Source: Patiria pectinifera
Taxonomy: Eukaryota; Echinodermata; Asteroidea; Valvatida; Asterinidae
Direction of reading: 5' to 3'
NCBI GenBank assembly: GCA_029964075.1
Contig: CM057144.1
Coordinates: 2,069,281-2,133,280, forward strand
Length of the DNA stretch: 64,000 nucleotides
The notes under the pieces were generated by a model, which searched no databases, was not told the origin of the DNA, and saw only the letters and a list, made by a program, of their open reading frames with translations. Positions 26,760 through 39,000 of the stretch are shown here, one piece after another (the stretch's first letter is position 1; each line of letters starts with the position of its first letter). Made by a program: the position numbers and the translations under genes.

Positions 26760-28030
26760 CTCGCGCGGTTATTACTAGGAAGTTCACGTCGACCCCTTCG
26801 GCCCGAAACCCAAGCCGCATTTTACGATCAGCCGCCCGCCTCAGTCCAGCGGGTAGGCAAATCAAAAGTGATGCTCGCCCAGTCGGGGCGGTAATTTGCC
26901 CACGGTCGCCGAGTCACGCTAGGCCCCGGGCTGGAAGAAGAGTGCTTTGCCCCCGGAAGAAGCCCACCCGTGCTGGGTTTGCTCCCGTGACGGGTTTGAA
27001 GTCGTACAATCTGCGCCTGCGCTCGTGAGCATCGGACCATCGTTTTGTGGAGTGATCCGATATCACGCAATGCACATTGAGTGGAAGCAATGCTATCACG
27101 ACAGCAATCTATGGACGTTCTCTGAGGTAGCCCGTGGGAAAACACAATATCGTTGACTTGTTGAGGTGAATCATTTAAGAAAGTTAGGGCCGTTGTGATT
27201 TGGCGTACCACCCACTAATACGGCAAAGCAGTACAGCCGGTCGCCCGTACTTTTTTTATCCCGATCATTATGGTCTGAGGTTTGAGGGAAATCATTAAAA
27301 AAAAGAGTAAAACTTAATATTTCATTTTGAGGTCATGTTCTTAATTTTCCAAGGATCAAATAAAAAACTGGACTTCTCAACGCCATTGAATGTTCAAGGT
27401 AGCTATAAACCGGAGTCAGTCAAACAATAAAATAAAAATGGCCTTTTAACTGGTACCGAATGGGCAAGGTACCTTACGCAAAACAACCGTCAATATCAAG
27501 ACCCTAAAGGGCCTTCTATAATAAAGATGCTACTTTGATTCCTAAATATCGATGTTAAATTATGTTCCCATAACGTAAAAACTTGGACAACAATCTTCGC
27601 TGTAAAATTGAAGTTGTAGCTATTAAAAGACTGTCATTCATTTTTATTTTTAATAGGTATGCCTACAACATGCTATGCAAAAATGAAATCGACAGTTATG
27701 GGGGAAAAAAGAGTTAATAAAATGTGAAGGCAACTTGGTGGTACAAAAAGAAAGGAATTGTTGAAATATTCATTGTCTTAATTTACTTAATTGCCGAGGA
27801 TTATATTATTATTTGCATCGCCAGCTGATATGTTTCTCGGAGCGGGTCGCAGCCATCGGCATGCCGGTATAACGGCGCGTCACGCCGCGATCGCTCACCG
27901 GGCCTGTTCCGAGCCCGGGGCCGCGGGCCGCGGCTTGGCGCAGCGTGGCGGAGAGGCTGCAGCATCAGGGTCCGGGGAAAACTGAATGAATAAACCCATG
28001 CAGGCCGTCCCGTCGAGAAGGGACGGATCA
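26760..28030. other. Intergenic DNA with two GC-rich patches
   Basis: 26,760-27,020 and 27,830-28,020 are rich in G/C and CpG. The second includes CCGGGGCCGCGGGCCGCGG. Between them is AT-rich DNA. No exon is supported on either strand. Candidate regulatory DNA by composition only. Confidence 0.25.
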
Positions 28031-28109
28031 TCCGAAGGACAGAGTGGAGTGTCTGCAGGCCGAGAGAAGTCGGGGAGGCCCGTGGAACCTTGTTTCCAAA
28101 GAGAGGAAA

Positions 28110-28275
28110 ATCATTTTATTTGGGTGAAAATGTACTCTCACTGAAACATACGGACAAGACGTAAAACTCATTCGGTCGACCACAACCGACTTTTCACTCG
28201 AGTTTCGAGTGATTCTTTCCACACAACTTCAAGTCAAAATTGCACTGATTTTCACTCTAAAACCGTCTGGTCCCC
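28110..28275. mobile_element. Diverged relative of the 14,089 MITE
   Basis: It shares the core TTTTCACTCGAG and the right side TTTTCACTCTAAAACCGTCT with the 136-bp element at 14,089. The left terminus is too diverged to place. Confidence 0.4.
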
Positions 28276-28279
28276 TTTT

Positions 28280-30715
28280 TCAACCTTCTGAATTCAGAAG
28301 GGGAAAAAAGGATTCAATCAGATATTTTAACCGCCAGACCACATCTGATAACAATTCCCTGATGCGACTTTGAATCTAATTTTCTTATTTATTCTTTAAA
28401 TCCTTAATGCCCATTTAATGCCCATTTACAACCACATTATAATTTCAGAATTATGGGCAAGACAAAGCCAAGGTATGTTTCCATCTGTCAAAAGTGTATG
28501 ATAGGTTCGTCTTCTGTTACCCCTGCCCCCTAAAAAAAACCCAAAAAACAAATGATTATTTTCCCCCGAGTTCTACTGACCCATTGCCGTGACCCAATTC
28601 CACCTCACCATGCCATCATGCCTAATGGCCTCCGACAGATCCGCCTAGTAAAACAGAAACGCATCACTAAGTTTTGCGGCAATTTCATTTCGTGACAAAT
28701 TAAAGATTCATCTCGCGTTGATGCGCGTGACAGAGCAAAGGCGGCTTTCAAAGGAATCATGAGTTCCCTGGTTCCAAATCGCATGCATCGCAGAATCCTT
28801 CGGCTATGTATTTGGATCCCTTTTCGGACCAGAAACGGAAGACTTCTGGCATGAATTAACATCGAAACAGCGGTGAACAAGATTTGACTTCAATCAGTTA
28901 GTAAATCGTATACAAGTGGAAGTAACTTAAATCAAAACAGAAAACAATAAGTAACATTAACATCATTATCGGTGTGATTTATCGTAATTTAATGACGAAG
29001 TTGTCCACTACACTGACACCGGTATAGTGCTAATCGTTATTGTCCAGTTAATTAAGGACAAATGTGGACCTATAATATCACATTTGAAAATCAAAGTGAT
29101 ATTGGGCTCTCCATTTTGTGGACCAAGAAAGTTTGTTCAAAGACACCAACCTTAAACAAAAACAAAATCGAACCGAGTCCAACTGGCCGGGAGTTTGCTG
29201 CCACCTATAGTTCGCCAGATGTCTCGCATTATGATCGATAATTATGATACAATAAACCTCATTACTGCAACTCCACGGGTTTGTTCCCAGGCGCATCACC
29301 GTCAATTCAAGCAAAATTAGCCTAATCCTTAAAATCCGGTACGAGAGTGTCAGTTCATAATGGGGGCAAGTTTCGGTAACACGCGTCCGATTTCGCACAA
29401 TTTCACTTGACAATCCTCTAACAACTTCCCCGACCTTCCGACATCTTAATTGCTGACGATTAATTTTTGGTCATCTTTTTTTCTTTCTTCAATTCACCAA
29501 CGAGAGCTTTTCAGGAAATGTCCAAGATGTCCTCGAGTTTATCCCCGAGACAATGCCCAACAATTGGGAGGCGCACGCGACCCCACTTGAGCTGTAGTGG
29601 CCGGGGGAAGGCACTGCTCGTTGAACGGCGCTCGCGTTTGTCCGCGGAAAGTGGACCAGGGATTTCCACGCACGCGGGCGTGCTGAGATTCACCGCGTCG
29701 GGCCACTCAACCGCCCCGTCGGTGCACCGCCCCAAGGCCCCGGGAAGCACGGTGGTTTGATGGCTCCTTGATTGCCGAGGTGTAGACCTATCACTGGCTA
29801 AGAGGCGCTTGAAACCGCCAGCGTGGTGTCCATTTTACCATTCTTGAGGCAGGCTTATCAGAGATGTTATTAAAATCAAACAAGGAAGACAGCATGATGT
29901 TTCGACCCGGATCTTTCTCAAAGCTCTTTCTGAAAAAGCATGTCTGAGCATTCATTATTAAGACGGTTGCTGAAATTTCAAGTCTCAGCACATTTCTCGT
30001 AACACTTTCATTCATACATCATATTGCAACTACTAACCCTTAACTGCCCGCAGCGGTGTCGTGAAAGTTGCAATGCTTGAACATTATTCTCTTGGTTTTT
30101 ATTTCGACAAAAGAATCACATAAACAGCTCAACCCCACGGGTTTGGTAGTTTGCTGTTTTCACTATCAGCTTTACAAAGCAAAAATCAAATACATGTATT
30201 GCAATCATTCAATAATTGTTCATAAATCGACGGCTTCGTGCTCCATTTTATGTTTTGAAAAAAGATTGAAATCAAACATGCTCCAACGGATGTCTTCGTT
30301 TCCGAGGGTTAAATTTGAATTAATAAACTTTTTTAGGATAACCCCTGCCACCCGAAGTATAATAGCACCTCTTCTGTGGTCCCTATGGAAGCCTACGAAA
30401 AGAAAAGCTGCGCTGGCCACTGAAATTGGTTCTTAAACAATGCTTTGTAGTCCAGTTTACTAGACTAAATAGAAACGAAGCCCACCCAAGGCAGCCATGT
30501 GTTTTTTCACGGTGAAGCTGCAAAGAACACTACGATCACACAGTAGAGGCCAGCACTGAGCCAAACATAGTGCCAGTGAAAAGGTCATGGATCATGGGGG
30601 CGCTCATCATCATGGTCGAATGGGCGGCAAGAACAGTTAAAACATGGTTCAGTAAAACAGTGAAGGAACTAAAAAAAACACAACAAATTCCACAAGTTAA
30701 AAGCTGTTGGCGTAG
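28280..30715. other. Intergenic DNA, no gene recognised
   Basis: Mostly AT-rich, with a GC- and CpG-rich patch at 29,500-29,770 that resembles the other isolated islands of this desert. No domain-bearing ORF. Confidence 0.3.
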
Positions 30716-30720
30716 CTAGT

Positions 30721-31255
30721 GCAGAGTTGTAATGACTCGAGTCAATGACTAGACTCAAGTCCGATTCGAGTCACAATAGTTGGTGACTCGACTCGAGTCC
30801 CTTTATGGGTAAATGACTCGACTCGAGTCACTGCGAGCAAATGACTCGACTCGACTCGAGTCCCTCATCAGAAGACTCGACTCGACTCGACTCGAGCGAA
30901 GGCTAATAAGACTCGATCATCCCAAAAATGAAAGCGGAACTTTGCGACAAATATTTGCAATGAGGTAAGGGTGCAAATTTATGTTCACGTCAATTGCGAA
31001 TACAGTAAGGTACAGCGGTCGCTTGTGATGTACAAACATAACATGTCACAGACTCCCATCCATTATATAGTGTTCAAATATTTGTGACTCGAATTGACTC
31101 GAGCTAAATATTTGACACGACTCGACTCGACTACACACTGTGACTCGACTCGAGACGACTCGACCTTCTTGACCTAATAACTGGACTCGACTCAACTCAT
31201 TAAAATGACTCGACTCGACTGAGTCACACAAATCTGTGACTCCTTGAAACTCTGG
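30721..31255. repeat. ACTCG-rich palindromic low-complexity element, possibly hAT-like
   Basis: Two blocks (30,735-30,910 and 31,085-31,225) consist of interspersed GACTCG and CGAGTC words that pair with each other. The outer edges read CAGAGTTGTAATGACTC (left) and, on the other strand, CAGAGTTTCAAGGAGTC (right). CAGAG...TTG-like ends fit hAT, but no clean 8-bp duplication is visible. Confidence 0.5.
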
Positions 31256-31398
31256 TAGCAAAGTCCTTTTTTTTCGAGGGAGATTTACCCAAAATAATTG
31301 CAAATTCTAGAATCTTTGCGCTTGAATTTTCTTATTCAAGGGGTCCGGAATCGCGCCACCATGCAGGGGTGAACTTTCAGGCTCTGTTATTGCGGGTC

Positions 31399-31829
31399 GC
31401 GAATATTTTATTTACACAACTATCTGGGGGTATCCATTTTTCAGGCGACTTGAATCACGGTTATAGGATTGTAGAGTGCCGCGTAGTCGAGCACCGCCGT
31501 TGCCTAGTGGTTAGGCATGCTGGCTAATGATCGGAGGTCTCGAGTTCGATTCCTCGCTCTACCAACAAAGATTTTGCTCTTTTTTCAACAATTTTAAGTT
31601 GAATCTTAAAAACGTTATTTTTCAGTCGGATACTACTTGTATAGCAGCAATTTCCTTTTTCTTTTCCTGATCTGAGGCTCTGGAGGATTTTTTTTAAAAA
31701 GGGAAATAAAGTCCGAAATCCGTACCAAGTTGAAAAATAGTAGACTCCACTCAAGCCTGGTTATAAAAACCAAGCCCCATAGGAAAGCGCACAAAGTACC
31801 CCAGATAGTTGTGTAAAAAAAAATATCGC
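31399..31829. mobile_element. MITE with 9-bp target duplication and an internal tRNA-like segment
   Basis: Inverted ends of about 34 bp share TTTACACAACTATCTGGGG (left, 31411-31429; right copy on the opposite strand at 31799-31817). Both sides are flanked by the identical 9-mer TTGCGGGTC (31390-31398 and 31830-31838). A 9-bp duplication fits Mutator-like elements. Inside, 31,494-31,565 is tRNA-like: TTGCCTAGTGGTTAGGCA gives the A-box region and GAGTTCGATTC the B box. Confidence 0.8.
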
Positions 31830-32637
31830 TTGCGGGTCCCACAGCACCTAACCTTAGCTAGCTCGGCAGTTCATTTTTCCATTTTGAGATTACGAATCAA
31901 TGGGAAAAACATGTTAGCGCCCTCAATAGTTGACCTATGAAAACTCCCTGCACGATATCTGGTACCCTGGCCTTGTTATCATTTTATGAATGCAAAACGC
32001 ACAGGTGCCAGTCTACCGTGGTGAGTTTGTATGGCGGCGTGGTGAATTTCTTTCAAAGTTTGAAGTGGATTTACGGACTCAGTGGCTTTATAATCCTGGC
32101 CAGGAAGGGTAATATTGTCCTTATGTTATAACAGTAATTGTCAGTGGTTCTTGTTTTGAGTATAGAGTAATTCGCCAGCTTGTAATAATTACGTTTTCAG
32201 ATAATCATGGGTCTATTTTAACATAATGACAAACATGACAAACCACTAACCAGGCAACTTGTGCACAAACCTATGGGGCGGAGTCCCGTTACAACTTTTA
32301 TTTGCTTCCTCCTCCTCATTGACATTGACTCATAATATCAAGAATTATGATCTTTTAATGCATTGTTGCATTGTTAATTTGAAATGTACTCATCTGTTTT
32401 TAAAGCCTAGAATTATTTATTAGGCCTAATTTTTTTAGTCCGACATGTCCGAGTAACTAAATGTAGGAGAAGACTCTACGAGTACGAATTGCCTTTTTTA
32501 ACATTTGGACATGACGGGCGATGATAGAAGTTTAGTACTTTTTTTAGCAGAGTCCTAGGTTCATAGCCGTATCGCGTTTACCAATATTTTTTTTGACCAT
32601 TTTCACTCGTACTCGTAGGCTAGGCCTACCCCCAATC

Positions 32638-32780
32638 AAAATCTTCAGATTTCATCCCAAAAACAGTCTTCAACACTGTTCAAATTGCCTTTCGCTCCGT
32701 CGCTGTGCCTGTGGGCTTAAGTGGGAATTGAAAATACAATACAGTTTGAAGACTGTTTTGGGGGTGAAATCTGAAGATTT
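32638..32780. repeat. Long near-perfect hairpin
   Basis: The left arm (32638-32688) begins AAATCTTCAGATTTCA and continues CAAAAACAGTCTTCAA; the right arm (32724-32780) is its complement, with a loop of about 35 bases. It lies 250 bases before the RRM gene. It is probably a foldback MITE; a small-RNA precursor is possible but less likely given arm length. Confidence 0.65.
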
Positions 32781-33027
32781 CACCTGACAGGCCTATATTA
32801 AAATAAATACAATAATTTTGGTTGGCTTTATTCGGGGGATGCAAGAATACCTGTACATACATATTTCACTCTCTATAACTATAATATTGCACTTGTCTTC
32901 GACTTGTATAATATTGTTACATGTACAGCTCTAGCAATATATTCTTGTATCCTCTAAAAAGCATTCCAATGTTATTTCACCGATGTTCGTTCCATGCATT
33001 GCATGCTTCCCCAAACTTGCATTACAG

Positions 33028-36000
33028 ATGGACGGACCGAGGAACAAGATCCGCATCTCCAATCTCTCTGCCGCTGCAAGCCACTCCAAGGTCTCTCACA
33101 TTTTTAAGAAATTTGGCCAGATTACAAAAGGTACAGTGGTTAAGTCAGTGCCGATCATGTCTCTGTATTTTACATTAGTCATTAGAAAGTCCAGACTAAA
33201 TCGTCGCCGTTTTCACAAACCGACACGCACACGCTGTGTGGTGTCAGTTCGTGAAAACTGCGTAATCAATCTTTTCGGATTCACGAACTGACACGCCGGT
33301 GTGTGCGCGCACTTTGCACACTGACGCGTACAATTTGTGTAATAGAATAATTTTCGTTTTCACAAACTGACACGCAAGCATGTGGCGGAAATACGTTTCG
33401 GAGAAAAAAAAGCTTTGGAAGGTTTGACACGAATTTACTCCATCCGTATACATTGTACTTGTGGGCTTACACAAGATTTATTTAAAAACCGTATTACTGG
33501 TGAAATGTTAGTGTGTGCATGTTAGCACCGGGTGTCAGTTCATGAAAACAAAATAATACGGTTTTCTAAAGTGCGCGCATGTGCCAGGCACTCGCGTGCA
33601 ACTGAGTGTCTCAATTTGTGGCGTCGGTGACGAAATGAACACACAAAATGTTGTAAAAAGTTGATTAATGTCAAATGTTCAAACATAATTTCACCCTCTG
33701 GAGTACATGGGCTCCTTGCGCAAACAAGGGAGGGCGCTTTTCAACCACTTTCAAGAGCAGTGCGTTCGCATACGGCCTGGTGTGCGTAAAGTGCAAAGTA
33801 CAGTGAAATCTCGATAAGTCAAACCTTGGGGGAATCGGCTCAAATTATGAGTTGAGCAGAGTTTTGAGTTATCCAATGGATATTCTATTCAACAACAATT
33901 GACGGGAATAGGTTTTTACTTTGAGTTCGAAGGGTTTTTGAGTTAACAGGTTTTGGCTTATCGATATTTCACACTTTCTTATTCCGAATGTGGACAAAGC
34001 CATAACGTCTTCGTATCGATGTCAGGCATCATCAAAAATGTGTTCAAATGTCTCTCCCAGTCTCCCCCAACTCTCCCTTTCTTGCCGTTGAAGGGGGTAC
34101 TCGTGCACAGAGCCGACAGTGTTTTATTGTTGACAAATTAAGGGCTACAGTGCCCAGCCTCTCTCGTTTAATTGACATCAGGTTGAGTATTTTTACCTTG
34201 TTGTTCCTCCAGTTTACATCCAGCGTCAGGGTGCGACATGGAACTGTGGCGGCCTGGCCTACGTTGCCTACACGGACGCCGAAAGCGCTGCCAAGGCAGT
34301 GGACGAGATGAACGGAGAGGTATTATTTACAATGTTTTGTATTTCTTAATCTTTCGTTTGTTGGATTTTTTAAAGCAAATTCCAAAAGAAAAGTTAAGTA
34401 ACATTTGAAAGTATTCACGAGATGGAATTTGCGTCAGGGTGATGTAAATTTTATTAGGTTTTGCCCTTCACCGACGTGTAAACACTGTATACTCAGTGTG
34501 TTACCACCGAGTGTAAGTTAGAAAAAAATCACTCAGGTGGGACTCGAACCCACCAACCCAGCCAACCGACTTTTCTTTCGGCAAGCTTGGTGGTCGAATG
34601 GTAAGACGTCTTCACTAGAATGCAGGAGGTCGCGGGTTCGAGTCCCATCTCAGTAATTTTTTTTTCTAACTTTTACTCCGGAGGTAACACACTGAGTGTA
34701 CAGTGTTTATACGTCGGTGAAGGGCAAAACCTAATATTAAACATTTGAAAACCCACCTAGAAGTTTTTTTTGCAGGACTGCGAAAGGCAGAGCCTCACCG
34801 TTATTACTGAAGATGGGGCTTAGTACATTTTTGTGTGTGAGATTCTTGAAAGTTCCTTGACCCTAACCCTGCCAGACTCAACACAGTGCATCAGGTGTCA
34901 AAAGTCTGTGGGACCTTGCTGCATTGAGCCATCAACACCAGTGCATAAACGACCAATTCTGAAACAACGAGAGCTAGTCCCATTGAACAATGCTACAGCT
35001 GTATCCAGCTGCATTTGGTGACCACGGACTCTGAGGCAGTTTGGCCTTGAGATTTGTGACCTGATGGATCTTGCTACACTGGGCAGGCTTGTCATTTTGA
35101 CAGGTGTTGCATGTTGCTGCATTTGGCAGGGTTCTAGCCAAAATACCCTGAGTTAGGGTTATTTAAATGTGCAAAAGGAGTTGCGGTTTATTAAAGAAAT
35201 TGCAGTGAATTTCTTTCTGTGCTCTTTCAGATGTTTGATGAGACCATCATGTCTGTGGAGCTTGTCTCAGACCATGAGTTTCTTCACCACGTGAAGACGA
35301 TGCCTGCCTCATCCATGGTTGATGGTGCGTCTAAACCATCGAGAAAACAAAAGTAAGACGTCTAATCCCCACAATAGAGACCAAATACTTAGGAGCCATA
35401 TCGTTAATTATTATTAATATCAGGCTTCCAGTGTTAAAAATACATTAGCGTGTCATATGCTTTTGTAAAAAATACCCGGAAGACTGCAGTACTATGTCAG
35501 TAAAAGTACCCGGATGAGGACAGTATTATTTTTGATATTGTCTTTCTCTGTGTGTTTTTTCTTCAAATTTCACTGGTTCCCACAATATCAAGAGCATAGA
35601 AGCTCACAGTTGTAAACCAATCAAAAGAGTGTAGTGCTCGGTTCCGTCACACACGATTTATTTCTTTTATTTATTTTCCTAAATTTGAAATAGTTTTGTG
35701 CTGTATTTCAGGAAAGCACCAGCGCCGACCAAACTGACGGCCAAAGACATAGCACTGGCACCAAACTCGGAATGGGAGCCCTACATCCCTCCATCTCAGT
35801 ACGGGCCCGTCGAGTACCCAGCAGTAAAGAAGGAGGCCCCCTCTGACAGCCCTCAACCTCCCCCGCCTGGGACAACCCCAAAAAACAATTCTTTTACCAA
35901 AAAAAATTACTCGAGACACGAGGAACCGCAGAATAGGAAAACACAGGCAGCCTCTTTAGTCGGTGACGCTCGTCAAGAATCGAAATACAATCCGGAAGAT

Positions 36001-39000
36001 CGTGGTGGCAGACCGTCACTCAGGGGTACTTACAAAAGTGCCCCAAAACACCCTGTCCCCAACATTTCCCATAAAGGGGACCATTATGATCCACCCTCCA
36101 CCCGCGGCGACCCCCCACGCAAGACGGCTGCCAATGACTCACTGACCCAGAATACACTCAGAGGTGACCGGCGGTCATTTGGAGATGACCCTTACAGGGA
36201 CCCAGTTTACCAAGACCCTCCACGCAAGATGGCTACCAGTGACCCGCTGACCCAAAGGTCACTCAGAGGTGACCGGCGGTCACTCGGAGATGACCCTCAC
36301 TGGGACCCAGTCTACCAAGACCTACCGAGGTCATCCAGGGCTGACCATCACACTGACCATTCCAGAAACCACAGAAGCCACCCCCGCAGTGACCCAGAAC
36401 CTCCACTTCGTTCTCTACTACCAAGACGAGATTATGAAGGTACATGTAGGCTTGAACAAGTCCGCTTCGGAATCGATTCCAAAGTCGAGATCCAAAATGT
36501 GTAAACTTTTCTTACAAGAAAAGCCTCCATGCAGAAAAATTCGCCATTTTTCTGATTTTTCTGAACAATGTTCGGTCGTTTCTCGTACATGTGACGGTTC
36601 AAATTGATTGCACTTTGTCCTTTTTTTATCAGAGCATTTCTTGCACCTCATTTTGCCATCCTTTGTTGGATGTTGTCCATAATTTTTACCAAGACGCTTT
36701 CTTTGTCTCAAAGATGACCCTCACCTGGAGAGCGACCGAAGGCGACATGACCGGTATGACGCTCCGAGGAGCAGAGATTACGAGTATGAAAGGTTTCCGG
36801 CAACCAGCCACAGAGGTAATTTTTTGGTTGACGTTTGACATTTGTAACCTTTTACGCAGATAAAGGTGCATCATAATTAATACCCCTGAACAATACGGTA
36901 GGCCAATGAGAATACCCCTATCTCAGGCAATCTCAGCTTCCTAGGGAGCATACAGCTCGAAGCTGCCATGTAATGTTAACCAGCTAAATCCAACACAACC
37001 ATCTCTGGCCTCGCAGGTACCCATTTACTTCTGAGGGGATAAGCAATGTGTGAAAAGTGCCTTGCCCATGGACACACCCATCACAAACCCAGGCAGGCCT
37101 CGAACCCACAACCTGCAAATTTCCCACATTATCTTGAGTCCAGTGCACCAGACCATGCACGAGGCCGCTGGGCAACTGGTGATCGGTTCCCCTCAAGTGA
37201 ATGGTTTTCTGTTTGGTTTTAGAGCGTTCACCGTCGAGACATCACTGGGACCTGGACCCCGTACCGAGCACCTCCAAGCGCCGCGTCTACCCTGACGACT
37301 ACATTGAAGGTAATTTCGCTGTTTTCTCAAGAAGCATTTCTAAAAAATGGCATCTCTTATTAATCTCCTAGCGTATCACTTAATCGTGAAACGCTCCCAT
37401 GGACCTGTACTGCGCTCGGCTCCGAGAGATTTAAGTCAAATTAATCACAAGTCAAACTAGAAAGCACTCCGAGAGCGCAAACCTCTGCCAAAGCTTAACA
37501 ATTCCCCGCCATATTGTCCTGTTCACAGACAAACCAACCAACCATCTGACCAACAAACAAACCAACGCCGATTTAAACATAACCTCCTTGGCGGAGGTAA
37601 TTAACTGTCCATCACATAACAAGTCACAAGTTAAATCTGACCGTTTGGTTCACAGGTTAAAGGATGACGAACGAAAGAAATGCGTTTGTCACACTACATG
37701 AGTGATTTGAATAATTCTTGTACTAAAAAAAAACCTGGACCACAGCGTGTAGAACGCCGTGGTCCAGTGGTTACGGTGTTTGACTCATGTACGAAGGTGC
37801 GTGGGTTCGAACTCTGCCAGGAACATGGTGTTTGTGCCCTTGAGCAAGACACTCAACTTCAATTGCCTCTCTCCACCCAGGAGTATAAATGGGTACCTGT
37901 GAGGGTCGAAGACCGATTGAACGCTGATATCGGCTGCCGCGTGGTCCCGTGGCCTGATGAACGGGTTAATCATTGTAAAGCGCTTTGAGATCATTGATAC
38001 GATGGAAAGCGCTATAAAAGCACAATTATTATTAATATTATTACATTAAACCCTTAAGTCGCTGTGGTGTCCAAAATATGCCTTGCTTATTACTCATGTT
38101 AGCATTTGAAACCACCAAGCACACTACAGGGTGAGTAAAAAAAACCGAAACCAAAATGTCCGAACCATTGTTTTAGTGAAGTTCTGCATGTAGCACTTTC
38201 AAAATCTAGGATATGAAAGCGCAATTCATAGGCTTTTTTTAGTACAAGAATTATTCAAATCACTCATGTACTTTTCAACTTTCAAGTTTCAACTTTTAAA
38301 CACAACCACCGTTTGTAGGTTCTGTCCACGGATCACAAAACCATTCAGTGTTCTTTCGGCGAAACAAAAACAAATCACATAAGGATGTGTTTGAATTGTT
38401 TCGTTTTGCTAAAAAACACGCAACTTTTTTGTGATCCCTGCACAGAACTTTGAAACAGTGGTTGTGTTTAAAACTCTTTAACTTGAAAAGTACATGAGTG
38501 ATTTGAATGATTCTTATACTGAAATAAAGCTTATGAATTGGGCTTTCATATCCGAGATTTTGAAAGTGCTACATGCAGAACTTCCCTAAAACAATGGTCC
38601 CAACATTTTTTTTTTCTCACCCTGTATGGTTTTATTGATTCATTAGTGAATAAACACAATGTAATACAGTGCAGTACAGGGGCCAAAGGTTTGAATAGTT
38701 TTCATCTTTACTTGAAATTGAAGAACTTGTGATACACTTATGCTTGACCTTTAAAGATTTGTGATGACTTCAAGTGTGAGAGTTACAAAGTAGTTTGTCC
38801 TACTCTTATTTCCATGAAACCCTGAAGTCCCACGTGCCCGTCTGTACGACGACGACCCCCTGCGACGAGATCCCTACCCTAGGGATCCCTACCCCCGTGA
38901 CGACAGGAGGGACCTAGACCCAAGGGAGGAGAGACTCTACCGGGAACCGGTCAGGGATGGGTACCGAGAACCGGACAGGGTAGACGATAGGTATTCACTT

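Noticed and set aside
26828-27211. 127-codon minus-strand ORF as an exon
   Set aside because: Lies in a GC-rich island where stops are rare, overlaps other ORFs on the opposite strand, and has no domain.
36591-36863. Plus-strand ORF in the RRM gene read from its own ATG
   Set aside because: It uses the wrong frame of exon 5; the spliced frame gives DDPHLESDRRRHDRYD and keeps phase with both neighbours.
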